Source: CAWUFC02 sp963921335 (GTDB lineage Bacteria > Pseudomonadota > Gammaproteobacteria > Pseudomonadales > Halieaceae). Taken from it: 64,000 nucleotides of DNA. The translations under genes and the position numbers were made by a program. Location of the stretch: positions 806,001 to 870,000 of the forward strand of contig CAWUFC020000002.1 in NCBI GenBank assembly GCA_963921335.3. Direction: 5' to 3'. Position 1 is the first letter of the stretch; every line of letters begins with the position of its first letter. Positions 23,068 through 31,358 of this stretch are shown here, piece by piece. Under the pieces are notes generated by a model, which saw only the letters and a list, made by a program, of their open reading frames with translations, had not been told where the DNA came from and did not search any database.

Positions 23068-23868
23068 TTACAGTTCCAGCGGAACCTCGGTTTGGGCAGC
23101 GTGGCCTTTCACCATGGCATCCACGTCATCGACGGGTGGGTTCTCAGGTTCAATCGAGCAATCAGTTGAGAAGATAGCTCCGAATCCACCCTCAGGAATA
23201 GAGTCTCCCAGAGGCAGTTCAAGCAACTCACGTATCTCGCCCGCTGTACATCCCGGTACATTAAAGCTGGTTACCGTTTCAGTATTGGCTGTACGATCCA
23301 GCAGAGCGGTTCTATTGGCGTTCAGCCAGTCAACAACCAACGCCGCGGCAGCATCAAAGTCCTCAAGGCCTGGGACAAGACTGGCACTAACTGCGACAGC
23401 TGGATAACCCTGTCTCGCTGCTGTTCTGGCCGCACCTACAGTGCCCGACACAGTTGCGAGTGGACCCACATTCTGACCTGAATTAACACCGGAGATAACG
23501 ACGTTTGGTGTCATTCCCAGCTCCTGCAGAGCCACATTCACTGAATCTGCGGGAAAACCGAAAACAGCAGTACCCATGTATCCACTGACAGTGGCAGAAG
23601 CCTCCCAGACCACACCGCCTTCGGTCGTTGTGTCGGAAGAGCCGCTTTGATTCTCCGCGGGGGCGACGACCTCGACAACCACGTCATCCATAAGTACAAG
23701 CGCGTTAACCAAGGTGTCAATGCCCTCAGCTCCAATGCCATCGTCATTGGTCACCAATATAGTCAGGCTTTGCGATGGAGCGACCAGACCGGCTCCGGGG
23801 TCACTATCTGAACACCCACTGAGGATGAGTGAGCTAAATAACACAGCAAACAAGAAGCGATGCATCAT
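23068..23868 (-). CDS. SurE-like nucleotidase with lipoprotein signal
   Basis: A 266-residue protein carrying the SurE fold. The metal-binding NDDGIGAEGID motif (about residues 41-51), the NQSGSS loop and SGVNSGQNVG all match 5'/3'-nucleotidase SurE. Unlike cytoplasmic SurE it begins with MMHRFLFAVLFSSLILSGC, a lipoprotein signal with the lipid-modified Cys at about residue 19, so it should work in the periplasm or on the outer membrane. The C-terminus (CSIEPENPP, VKGHAAQTEVPLEL) differs from the SurE consensus. An AGGA ribosome site precedes the ATG. It stands alone; it could scavenge phosphate from extracellular nucleotides. Confidence 0.85.
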   Translation of the reverse strand: MMHRFLFAVLFSSLILSGCSDSDPGAGLVAPSQSLTILVTNDDGIGAEGIDTLVNALVLMDDVVVEVVAPAENQSGSSDTTTEGGVVWEASATVSGYMGTAVFGFPADSVNVALQELGMTPNVVISGVNSGQNVGPLATVSGTVGAARTAARQGYPAVAVSASLVPGLEDFDAAAALVVDWLNANRTALLDRTANTETVTSFNVPGCTAGEIRELLELPLGDSIPEGGFGAIFSTDCSIEPENPPVDDVDAMVKGHAAQTEVPLEL

Positions 23869-24167
23869 AAGTAAAATCCTAAATAGTCAATTTCGGAAAG
23901 CGGCGGATTATACAGACCCTGGCACCGAATTTGTTGCGATCACACTACCGGAAATCAGTTACTTAAGTCTGAACACACGAGCAAAAAGCATCACAACGAG
24001 TGTTATCGCTACTGGTTTAATTATCCGACTCTGTTTCCGGCACCCTATTCGCTGAATAACAGGTTTAGCCGACCTTAAATACCTATCGCCAGTCAGATAG
24101 ATTCGTGGCGGCATAGCCTCGACAAATATGACAATGCTACACTCCCCACCTCTTCACACCCTGGGAG
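23869..24167. other. Intergenic stretch without a supported gene
   Basis: This AT-richer 300 bp upstream of the SurE-like gene holds no supported coding sequence. Near its right end TCGACA (about 24113-24118) and a TGCTACACT box could form a promoter for the following tRNA-like array, but this is weak. Confidence 0.4.
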
Positions 24168-24201
24168 CTCAGTTGGGCAGATTGCGCAACAATCTACGAC
24201 A

Positions 24202-24288
24202 GAGCAGCGGCAAGCCAAAGGCTTGCTATCACCGGCAACAAGAAACTGTCGGTCGAAGAAAGAGATTATCCGCCCGTAGCTCAGCTGG
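24202..24288 (+). repeat. Direct repeat copy 1 (87 bp)
   Basis: Identical to 24400-24486. It includes the sequence that flanks tRNA-Arg on its 5' side plus CCGCCCGTAGCTCAGCTGG, the acceptor and D-arm start of the tRNA. After it, copy 1 continues with a hairpin cassette instead of the rest of the tRNA. Confidence 0.9.
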
Positions 24289-24399
24289 GCAGATTGCGCA
24301 GCAATCTGCGACCGAGCAGAGGCGGGATTCGAGCAAAGCGCAGCTTTGCGACCCCGGCTCGATAAGCGAGGGCCGGCCTTTCAGCCAAAAGGCTGAAAG

Positions 24400-24486
24400 G
24401 AGCAGCGGCAAGCCAAAGGCTTGCTATCACCGGCAACAAGAAACTGTCGGTCGAAGAAAGAGATTATCCGCCCGTAGCTCAGCTGG
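24400..24486 (+). repeat. Direct repeat copy 2 (87 bp)
   Basis: Identical to 24202-24288. Its last 19 bases are the first 19 bases of the complete tRNA-Arg gene. Confidence 0.9.
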
Positions 24487-24544
24487 ATAGAGCAGCCGCC
24501 TCCTAAGCGGCAGGTCGGCCGTTCGAATCGGCCCGGGCGGGCCA
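24468..24544 (+). tRNA. tRNA-Arg (anticodon CCT)
   Basis: A complete 77-nt cloverleaf. Acceptor stem CCGCCCG pairs with CGGGCGG, D stem GCTC with GAGC, anticodon stem GCCGC with GCGGC around loop CTCCTAA (anticodon CCT at 24502-24504, reading AGG), and T stem GGCCG with CGGCC around TTCGAAT. The 3' CCA is encoded. It is preceded by a duplicated copy of its own 5' flank and first 19 bases. The IS element begins 11 bp downstream, making this the left border of the accessory region. Confidence 0.95.
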
Positions 24545-24554
24545 TTTCACTAAG

Positions 24555-25570
24555 TGTAGGTTCTCACTCTAACGGTGACACATCAGCTCTCGTTTTATCG
24601 ATGAGTCGTTCGTATGGAGTCTGGCCCTGCAGCGCTCCATGAGGACGATGATAATTGTAGTAGTCCTCCCATTCACGCAGTTTTTCGTTAAACAGGTGTA
24701 TATCCGTCGATATGCCATCTTGATCGACTAGCTGATAGAACTCCTCATTGTCGATTCGATGTGATCGTTCAACCTTGCCATTTAGGCGCGGTGTGCGTGG
24801 TCGGATATACACGTGCGTAATATCCAGGGACTCAGCATGCCAATGGAATTTGGACTGGAACTCCGCGCCGTTATCCGTCTGAAGGACCTGTATTCGGAAG
24901 GGAAGTCGCTTTCGGACCTCTTCTAGAAACTTGATGGCAGTACTCTGATTGCATCGATCATAGATTTTAAGAACCCGGATTCGAGTGCAATCATCTATAG
25001 CTGTGAACTGGTATAGGCGTTTACCGGTCCCAGGAATGCGCTCAAGGAACTTTACGTCCATTTGCAGGCGATGTCCGGGCTTTGGCTTCTCATAGCGCTT
25101 CCACCGCTTCTTGTGGGGCTGGTGCTTCTGGTTGGCAGGAAGACGGCCCATTCCGTTCTTCTCCAGGATTCGATGCACGGTTGATACAGCTATCTTGATC
25201 TCATGGAAGCGCTGCAGGTAAGCCTGTATGCGTCCAGCGCCAAAGTGGTAGTTCTGACGCAGATACAGGATCTTGCTGACCACCTCTTTGGGTGTATCGT
25301 TGGGGTGGCGATGTGGCTGCTTGCCTCGATCTGCCAGCCCGGCCTCGCCGTGCTCTTCATAACGGCGCTTCCAGCGGTAAAACGCTGTTCTGGAGATACC
25401 GAAGTAACGGCATGTCCGAGAGACTTGCCGGGGCTCACCATCGGCCCAATTGAGGATTTTGAGGCGCCAGGCGACCAGCCTGGCTTGCTGTGCTTTGGTC
25501 ATGTTGCTTCCCCTTCAAGTTAACCTTGAAACGAAAGCTTAATGTGTCACGCATCTAGCGAGAATTCACA
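24555..25570 (-). mobile_element. IS481-like insertion sequence
   Basis: A 1,016-bp element bounded by imperfect 29-bp inverted repeats beginning TGT: left 24555-24583 and right 25542-25570 agree at 20 of 29 positions and both end in GTGACACAT. A single transposase gene fills it. No target duplication is visible. The right end cuts directly into a DUF3604 gene whose N-terminal part is absent on the left, where tRNA-Arg lies instead. So the insertion was followed by deletion or recombination. Confidence 0.85.
24564..25502 (-). CDS. IS481-family transposase
   Basis: A 312-residue DDE transposase. The N-terminal helix-turn-helix (VSRTCRYFGISRTAFYRWKRRY, split over two helices) is of the HTH_Tnp/HTH_29 type, followed by an rve integrase core with catalytic Asp in HRLQMDVKFLE, Asp in LQTDNGAEF and Glu in LNGKVERSHR. 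The C-terminus NYHRPHGALQGQTPYERL is typical of the family. It is full length with no frameshift, so the element may still be active. It lies inside the inverted repeats described for the element. Confidence 0.95.
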   Translation of the reverse strand: MTKAQQARLVAWRLKILNWADGEPRQVSRTCRYFGISRTAFYRWKRRYEEHGEAGLADRGKQPHRHPNDTPKEVVSKILYLRQNYHFGAGRIQAYLQRFHEIKIAVSTVHRILEKNGMGRLPANQKHQPHKKRWKRYEKPKPGHRLQMDVKFLERIPGTGKRLYQFTAIDDCTRIRVLKIYDRCNQSTAIKFLEEVRKRLPFRIQVLQTDNGAEFQSKFHWHAESLDITHVYIRPRTPRLNGKVERSHRIDNEEFYQLVDQDGISTDIHLFNEKLREWEDYYNYHRPHGALQGQTPYERLIDKTRADVSPLE

Positions 25571-27228
25571 TTTATGCGGTGACTGACCATGCCATGTTCA
25601 TGGGGCTATTGAAGGAAGCGGCCGACACCAGCACTGAGTTCTCCCAGACCGAGGTGGCCAGGCCCTTGAACGACATCAACGCGCCCGACAATTACGGTGA
25701 GTTTTCACTGTTCAGACGACAGGCTGCTTTTTCCACGTTTCTGCCCGGAGTGTTGTTCGGGCTGGCTGATGGCGTGCTGGACGCTGACAAAGTGGAAGCA
25801 GTGACCCGTTCAGCCTGGGCAGACAGCATTAAAGCGGCGGACCAATACAATCAGCCGGGACAGTTCACCACCTTCGCAGCTTACGAATACACGTCCGGTA
25901 CTGATAAGATGGGCAATCTGCACCGCAATGTGATTTTTCGCGGTACCGACAAGTTACCCGCCGTGCCTTTTTCCCGCTTCCACTCCCAGGATCCTGAGGG
26001 TTTGTGGGACTGGATGGACGGTTTGCGGGAACAGGGTATAGAGAGCCTGGCGATTCCGCACAACTCCAATGGTTCCAACGGTGCCATGTTTGCACTGGAA
26101 GACTGGGCCGGAGATCCGCTGGATGATGACTACTCGATCCAGCGTATGCGCAATGAGCCGCTGATTGAAATTACCCAGGTAAAGGGCACCTCTGAAACGC
26201 ATCCCAGCCTGTCGCAAACCGATGAGTGGGCCAACTTTGAAATCATGCCCTACCGGGTAGCCACCAAGTTGGACAGCGCGCCAGCAGGCGGTTATGCCCG
26301 AGACGCCTTGCTTCGTGGGTTGAAGATGGAAGCCGACGGCGTCACTAACCCCTACAAGTTTGGCTTCGTGGCCGCGAGCGATACGCACACCGGTGCGATG
26401 TCTGTGGAGGAGTCGAATTTCTTTTCCAAGGCGGGCCTGATGGACGGCACCGCGGAAATGCGTGGCTCGGTTCCAGCGTCTTTCCTGTTTGGAACGATTC
26501 TTAAATACAATGCGCCAGATTTGCTCGTGGAAGTTGAAGGCGAGCAGTACCTCGAGATGTCATCCTTCGAGACCTGGGGCGCTTCGGGTGTTGCAGGGGT
26601 GTGGGCCTAGGAGAATACCCGTGAGGCGATTTACGATGCTTTTCGCCGCAAGGAAACCTTCGCCACCAGCGGCCCCCGCATGAAGGTACGCTTTTTCGGT
26701 GGCTATGACTTTAAGCTTTCGATTCTCGATGATCCCAACATGACGCGTAAGGCCTATGACAGCGCCGTGACTATGGGTGCGGACCTGACTGCCTCCGGCG
26801 ACAAGGCACCGGAGTTTCTGGTGTGGGCAGTGAGTGACCCGATGAGTGCGCCGCTGCAGCGAGCCCAGATCATCAAGGGTTACGTCAAGAACGGCGAGCA
26901 CCATGAGGTAATCTACGACGTGGCCTGCAGTGATGGCCTGAGTGTAAATCCGGAGACCAACCGCTGCCCCGATAATGGTGCCAAAGTGGATATCACCGAC
27001 TGTTCTATTAGCGCCAATGTGGGTGCTGCCGAGCTGAAAACTGTGTGGCAGGACCCGGATTTCGAGCCTGGTCAGGAGGCTTTCTATTACGTGCGGGTAT
27101 TGGAAAATCCCACATGCCGCTGGTCTACCTGGGATGCGATACGTGCGGGAACCAAGCCCAGGCCTGATTTGCAGGCCACCATCCAGGAGCGGGTTTGGTC
27201 TTCTCCTATCTGGTACAAAAACAGCTAA
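25571..27228 (+). pseudogene. DUF3604 protein no. 1, truncated by the IS and with in-frame TAG
   Basis: The open frame starts at the IS end with YAVTDHAMFMG, which aligns with the ITDHAEGFG motif of the intact paralogue (residues ~126-133). About 120 N-terminal residues, including the signal anchor and HxH motif, are missing. In-frame codon TAG at 26608-26610 falls in VWA*ENTREAI, where paralogues read VWAEENTR and VWAPENNR. Coding resumes in the same frame to 27228 with the usual ending RVWSSPIWYKNS. Remaining metal-site-like motifs are IPHNSNGSNG and AASDTHTG. A GTG at 25579 could start a fragment, but the product would lack half the active site. Confidence 0.85.
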
Positions 27229-27255
27229 TCACACGAGGAAGCGGTTGAAGTCAGC

Positions 27256-27897
27256 ATGAGCGCATCGCTAATTCGCTGGACAGTTCTCGCCTTGATCTAT
27301 GCAAGCTTTCACATCTGGTACGGCGGCAATGGTGAGCCGTTGAATGACGCCGAAGTGGAGCACTACGTAGAGCGTGCAGTAGAGATCATGGGGCCAGAGG
27401 CAGAGACAATGGTCCGTGACTTTGCGGCCAGCGACGATGGCAAGGCATTCATCAACGTTAATCTCAACAAGTATCGCGATAAACCTGAGTATCTCGACGG
27501 GCGTCATGTGGATGTCAGCTCAGCGCAGGTGGAGCAGCTTTACATTCGCGACGTTGCCCCCAGGCTTTTTGCCCGTGCCGGTCATCCGCTGATCGTTGTT
27601 GAACCCTTCGGCGTTCTGGGTGGTCACGGGGATTTCGAGGCGATTGCCTGGGACAAGGTGACATTCATTCGCTATCGCAGTCGGCGCGATTTGCTGGAGT
27701 TTGTTCTGGAGACTGACTGGAAGAGCGACGCAGAGCACAAGTACGCCGCGCTGCTGGCCAACCAATCTATGCCTGCTGCTCCGACGATGTCTCTGGTGGG
27801 TGTGCGCCTGGTGCCCTTCCTGCTATTGGTTTGTATCGGTCTGCTGTTGGATCGATGGTTTGGACGGAAAGCAGCGCAGAAGCCCAGTGCTTCTTAA
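27256..27897 (+). CDS. Hypothetical membrane-anchored protein
   Basis: A 213-residue protein with hydrophobic segments at each end (residues ~5-20, LIRWTVLALIYASFHIW, and ~180-198, VGVRLVPFLLLVCIGLLLD) and a soluble middle of ~155 residues. The middle includes EHYVERAVEIMG, FINVNLNKYRDKPEY and GHGDFEAIAWDKVTFIRYRSRRDLLEFVLETDW, the last part resembling dabb/DUF1330-like stress folds, though not enough to assign. It sits between DUF3604 copies 1 and 2, 27 bp after one and 21 bp before the other, so it is probably co-transcribed and functionally linked to them. Confidence 0.75.
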   Translation: MSASLIRWTVLALIYASFHIWYGGNGEPLNDAEVEHYVERAVEIMGPEAETMVRDFAASDDGKAFINVNLNKYRDKPEYLDGRHVDVSSAQVEQLYIRDVAPRLFARAGHPLIVVEPFGVLGGHGDFEAIAWDKVTFIRYRSRRDLLEFVLETDWKSDAEHKYAALLANQSMPAAPTMSLVGVRLVPFLLLVCIGLLLDRWFGRKAAQKPSAS

Positions 27898-27918
27898 ACT
27901 CATCCGGGAGAGTTCACA

Positions 27919-29937
27919 ATGCTGAAAAAACTGCTACTTGGAACTGCGGCGATACTGGGATTAATCGTGCTGTGGGTGGGTGTTACGCGGATTTTGCCGT
28001 TCTACCAGTTCGTACAAGCCATCGTTCCTGATACAGCACCCGCTGACTATGCCCAGCAGGATGACACCCTTGTCAGTTTTCCTTCAACCCAGCCCCTGGA
28101 GGTGCGCCCAAGAGATCCCTTGAAAAATGTCTACTGGGGGGAACTGCATGTACATACCCAAGAGAGCATGGACGCGGTTGTGTTCGGCACCACGGCGACC
28201 ATAGAAGATGCCTATCGCTTCGCCCGGGGTGAACCCCTGCGCAGCCCCGGTGGTGAATTAATGCAGCTCTCGCGTCCCCTGGACTTTGTTGCAATCACCG
28301 ATCATGCGGAAGGTTTTGGCACCCGCACGCGCTGTAGTGATGATGGGCTTTCAATGGGTGAGAGATTGAACTGCTGGCTGATGCAGACGCCGGGCTATTC
28401 GGCAGCTGTTTTCCTGGCTGGTCGGAGTACCCGCAAGACCGAGGATGCTGATCCCAATCATCCCGCAGGTATATATCGCAACAGGCCCAGACCGGCGCGG
28501 CAATACCTGCCCATCTGCAATAGCGGAGAAGGTGGGGTTGAGCGCTGTCTTCGCGATGCCCAAACAGACTGGCAGCGCTATATCGAACTGGCGGACATGC
28601 ACAATGAGCCTGGCGTGTTCACTACGTTAGTCGGCTACGAATATTCGCCAGTCCTGGATGAAGGCGGCAAACATCACCGCAACGTGATTTTCAACGGCGA
28701 TGATTTGCCCGAGCGGGCAATCTCCTCGCTGGAGGCGCAGAGTGCCATCGAATTGTGGCGTGGGTTGGAAGCGTCGTGCCTGGGGGACTGTGACTTTCTG
28801 ACCATCCCACACAATATGAACAAAGGCTGGGGCTTGTTTTACAGCCGCTATACCTGGGACGGTCAAGCCTATGATGAAGAGGGCTGGCGCCTGCGTCAGC
28901 GGCGCGAACCGCTCGCTGAGATGTACCAGGTGAAGGGTGCATCAGAGTGCGCGCTGGGCGTCGGCGCCACCGATGAAGAGTGTGCCTTTGAGCAGATTTT
29001 GAAACCCTGTGAGCAGGGTCAGGAAACCAATTGCGCGCTTGAATCGTCTTTTGCCAGGCAAGGCCTGAAGATTGGGCTGCGACTGGAGCAGGAGCTGGGT
29101 TTTAACCCAATGGCTTTTGGCTTTATCGCCGCCACTGACGCCCACAATTCCAATCCGGGTGATGCAGAGGAGTGGGACTTTGTGGGTAAACTGGGTGCAG
29201 TCAGCTCGCCGGCAGCGCGTCGCTTGCGCGAATCAGTTGAGGGTACGCCTGAAAATGTCATATTGCCGGATCATAGTTCGGGAGGCCTTGCCGCGGTCTG
29301 GGCGGAAGAGAACACCAGGGATTCGATTTTCTCAGGCATGCAGCGCCGTGAAACCTATTCTACCTCGGGGCCTCGCATTGGCCTGCGCTTTTTCGCCGGC
29401 TGGGATTTTGATGAGTCTATTGTGGATTCCGCGGATGCTATTGCTGTAGCCACCGCGGGTGGTGTGCCTATGGGGGCGGTTCTGCGACCAGAGAATGGTG
29501 AAGCTGAGAGCCCAACCTTCTTTGTCTGGGCCAATACCGACTGGATGAGTGCTCCATTGCAGCGCGTTCAGATAGTTAAAGGCTGGATCGACAGCAATGG
29601 TGATACCCATGAGCGGGTGCGTGACGTGGTCTGTGCCGACGGCCTGGTCGTGGATGCCGATACAGGGCGCTGCCCCGATAACGGCGCCGGAGTCGATGTG
29701 ACCTCCTGTGAACTGACAGGGAGCGCCGGCGCGGAACAGCTTATAGCGGCCTGGCAAGACGAAGACTTTGATCCGTCTCAGGGCGCGTTCTATTACGTGC
29801 GAGTATTGCAGAATCCGACCTGTCGTTGGTCAACCTACGATGCCATCCGACTGGGTCGCGAACCAGATCCGAGGGCACCTGCCACGATCAGGGAGCGAGC
29901 CTGGTCATCGCCGATCTGGTTTGATCCAAGTAACTAA
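27919..29937 (+). CDS. DUF3604 protein no. 2 (intact, PHP-like)
   Basis: A 672-residue protein with an N-terminal membrane anchor (residues ~3-24) and therefore probably a periplasmic body. Motifs recall the PHP metal-dependent phosphoesterase superfamily: GELHVHTQESMDA (H77, H79), AITDHAEGF (D128, H129), TIPHNMNKGWG and AATDAHNSNPGD. Several paired cysteines (C..D.GLSMGERLNC, CNSGEGGVERC, CADGLVVDADTGRC) suggest disulfides in the periplasm. The family's substrate is unknown. This is the only one of three copies here that is uninterrupted, so it is the likely working enzyme. A GGGAG ribosome site precedes the ATG. Confidence 0.88.
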   Translation: MLKKLLLGTAAILGLIVLWVGVTRILPFYQFVQAIVPDTAPADYAQQDDTLVSFPSTQPLEVRPRDPLKNVYWGELHVHTQESMDAVVFGTTATIEDAYRFARGEPLRSPGGELMQLSRPLDFVAITDHAEGFGTRTRCSDDGLSMGERLNCWLMQTPGYSAAVFLAGRSTRKTEDADPNHPAGIYRNRPRPARQYLPICNSGEGGVERCLRDAQTDWQRYIELADMHNEPGVFTTLVGYEYSPVLDEGGKHHRNVIFNGDDLPERAISSLEAQSAIELWRGLEASCLGDCDFLTIPHNMNKGWGLFYSRYTWDGQAYDEEGWRLRQRREPLAEMYQVKGASECALGVGATDEECAFEQILKPCEQGQETNCALESSFARQGLKIGLRLEQELGFNPMAFGFIAATDAHNSNPGDAEEWDFVGKLGAVSSPAARRLRESVEGTPENVILPDHSSGGLAAVWAEENTRDSIFSGMQRRETYSTSGPRIGLRFFAGWDFDESIVDSADAIAVATAGGVPMGAVLRPENGEAESPTFFVWANTDWMSAPLQRVQIVKGWIDSNGDTHERVRDVVCADGLVVDADTGRCPDNGAGVDVTSCELTGSAGAEQLIAAWQDEDFDPSQGAFYYVRVLQNPTCRWSTYDAIRLGREPDPRAPATIRERAWSSPIWFDPSN

Positions 29938-29948
29938 ACACGAGCGTT

Positions 29949-29981
29949 ACAGTTTACTTGCTTCAGAATTAAGTAAACTGT
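29949..29981. promoter_or_regulatory. 11-bp inverted repeat between DUF3604 no. 2 and DsbA-like gene
   Basis: ACAGTTTACTT (29949-29959) and AAGTAAACTGT (29971-29981) are perfect inverted repeats separated by 11 nt. The stem is AT-rich and no U-tract follows, so it could be a transcription factor site as well as a weak terminator. Confidence 0.5.
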
Positions 29982-30011
29982 CACCTCAGTTCTGTATGTA
30001 GAGGTATCCCG

Positions 30012-31352
30012 ATGCTTGAACCAGAGAACAATCCGAACCCAGCCGCGCTGGTTGATCCGCCGAACGTCGTACGCTTTTTGGGTGGGAAGGCGATGAGTCG
30101 ACGCATCAGTACATTGCGCCGTGAACGACTGCGTCTTGTGGCAGAGAAGAAGCGCGTAGCTGAGGGGCGTCGGCATGTGGTTGAGTATTTCCACCAGCTG
30201 GATGACCCCTATTCCCATTTATCTGCGCAAGTTGTGGCTCGTTTTTCTGAGCGTTATGACATCGAGCTAGTGCCGCATCTGATTCGGGCCACTGGCGGCA
30301 AGCATCAGCCCGAAGAGGAGAAACTGGCAGTCTGGGCCCGCCGTGATTGTGGATTGATTGCTCCCCACTATGGACTTGCTTTTCCCGAGACCGCGGGCGT
30401 CGTTCCCGACCAGGCTCAGGTGGAAGTTGCGGCGAACAGTCTCGCCGACTGCAGTGCCGAGTCCTTCCTGCAAACAATTGAGCAAGTCAGCGGCCAGCTA
30501 TGGTCCGGATCTGAGCTCGAGCAGAAATCTGGCAATGGCGCTGCGGCGATGGATGAAGGTTCAGAGCGGCTTGCAGAGTTGGGCCACTACTCAGGCGCGA
30601 TGTTTTATTACGAGGGCGAGTGGTACTGGGGGGGTCGATCGCCTGTTTCATCTGGAGCAGCGTTTGCGCGATTTGGGTGCCTGTAAGGCGACTGATGAAC
30701 CCTATCTGGTTGCCCGGCCCGAATTTGACCTCAGTGACATCGATGCCAGCGGGTTAGACCTGCACTTTTTCCCCTCGCTCAACAGCCCATATACCGCGAT
30801 CATCTACGACAAGTCGATCGCTATGGCAGAGTCTTGCAAGATCAAGCTCCATCACAAGCCTGTGTTGCCAATGATTATGCGCGGCGTTCCAGCACCTCGC
30901 TCAAAAATGGGTTACATCCTGTTTGATACCAAGCGCGAGGCCGATTTTTTCGGCGCCGGTTTTGACAAGCTGGTTACGCCCATAGGCACGCCCACACGTA
31001 GAGCTTATTCCTTATTCCCGTGGGCTCGCGCGCAGGGTAAAGACACCACACTTCTCAGTATCATGCTGCGCTATTCCTGGGCTGAAGGTAAGGGTCTGTA
31101 TAAAGCCTCCAATTTTCGCGCGGCTGTTGAGGAGGCCGGTCTCGATTGGAAAGAGGCGAGCCAGATTGTGGGTGACGATAAGTGGAAAGCTGTCACAGAG
31201 CAAAACCAAACTGAGATGGTAGAGCAGATGGGCCTTTGGGCGTGCCCTGTTACAAGCTTTGCGGGCCAGATGGCGAGCCCGATCTGGAGGTCTGGGGACA
31301 GGATCGACTCTGGTTGGTAGCCGCTGAAATTCGTCGGCGCGCAGGCGGCTAA
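30012..31352 (+). pseudogene. Tandem DsbA/HCCA-isomerase-like protein with two compensating frameshifts
   Basis: Read through two shifts, 447 codons encode two DsbA-like (2-hydroxychromene-2-carboxylate isomerase type) thioredoxin-fold domains: one near VVEYFHQLDDPYSHLSAQ, the other near LHFFPSLNSPYTAIIYD, ending EMVEQMGLWGVPCYKLCGPDG once corrected. The first break is a run of seven G at about 30638-30644 (WYWG then VDRLFHLEQRL needs six). The second is near 31238, where TGGGCGTG needs one more G. The net frame is restored, and the stop is TAA at 31350. Such proteins act on glutathione conjugates; a GST gene follows 6 bp later. Confidence 0.8.
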
Positions 31353-31358
31353 ATCAGC

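Larger units (their letters stand above)
24169..24486. repeat. tRNA-associated array of direct repeats and nested hairpins
   Basis: An 87-bp sequence occurs twice without mismatch, at 24202-24288 and 24400-24486 (198-bp period). It ends with the first ~19 nt of the tRNA-Arg gene, so the first copy carries a tRNA 5' fragment. Short palindromes fill the rest: GCAGATTGCGCAGCAATCTGC (24289-24309) with a diverged copy at 24177-24197, GCAAAGCGCAGCTTTGC (24333-24349), CCTTTCAGCC-AAAA-GGCTGAAAGG (24377-24400) and GCAAGCC-AAA-GGCTTGC (24210-24226 and its copy). The first and second types share the frame GCA-N-GCGCAGC-N'-TGCGACC with different arm sequences. Confidence 0.8.

Noticed and set aside
24202..24486. 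Possible CRISPR-like repeats
   Set aside because: Only two long repeats, containing tRNA sequence, no short regular repeats or cas genes.
24128..24490. Open reading frame of 120 codons with internal protein repeat
   Set aside because: It runs through the repeat array and into tRNA-Arg; the protein repeat is only the DNA repeat translated.
24520..24544. tRNA-Arg 3' end as an island attachment site
   Set aside because: I found no second copy of this sequence in the window and no integrase gene.
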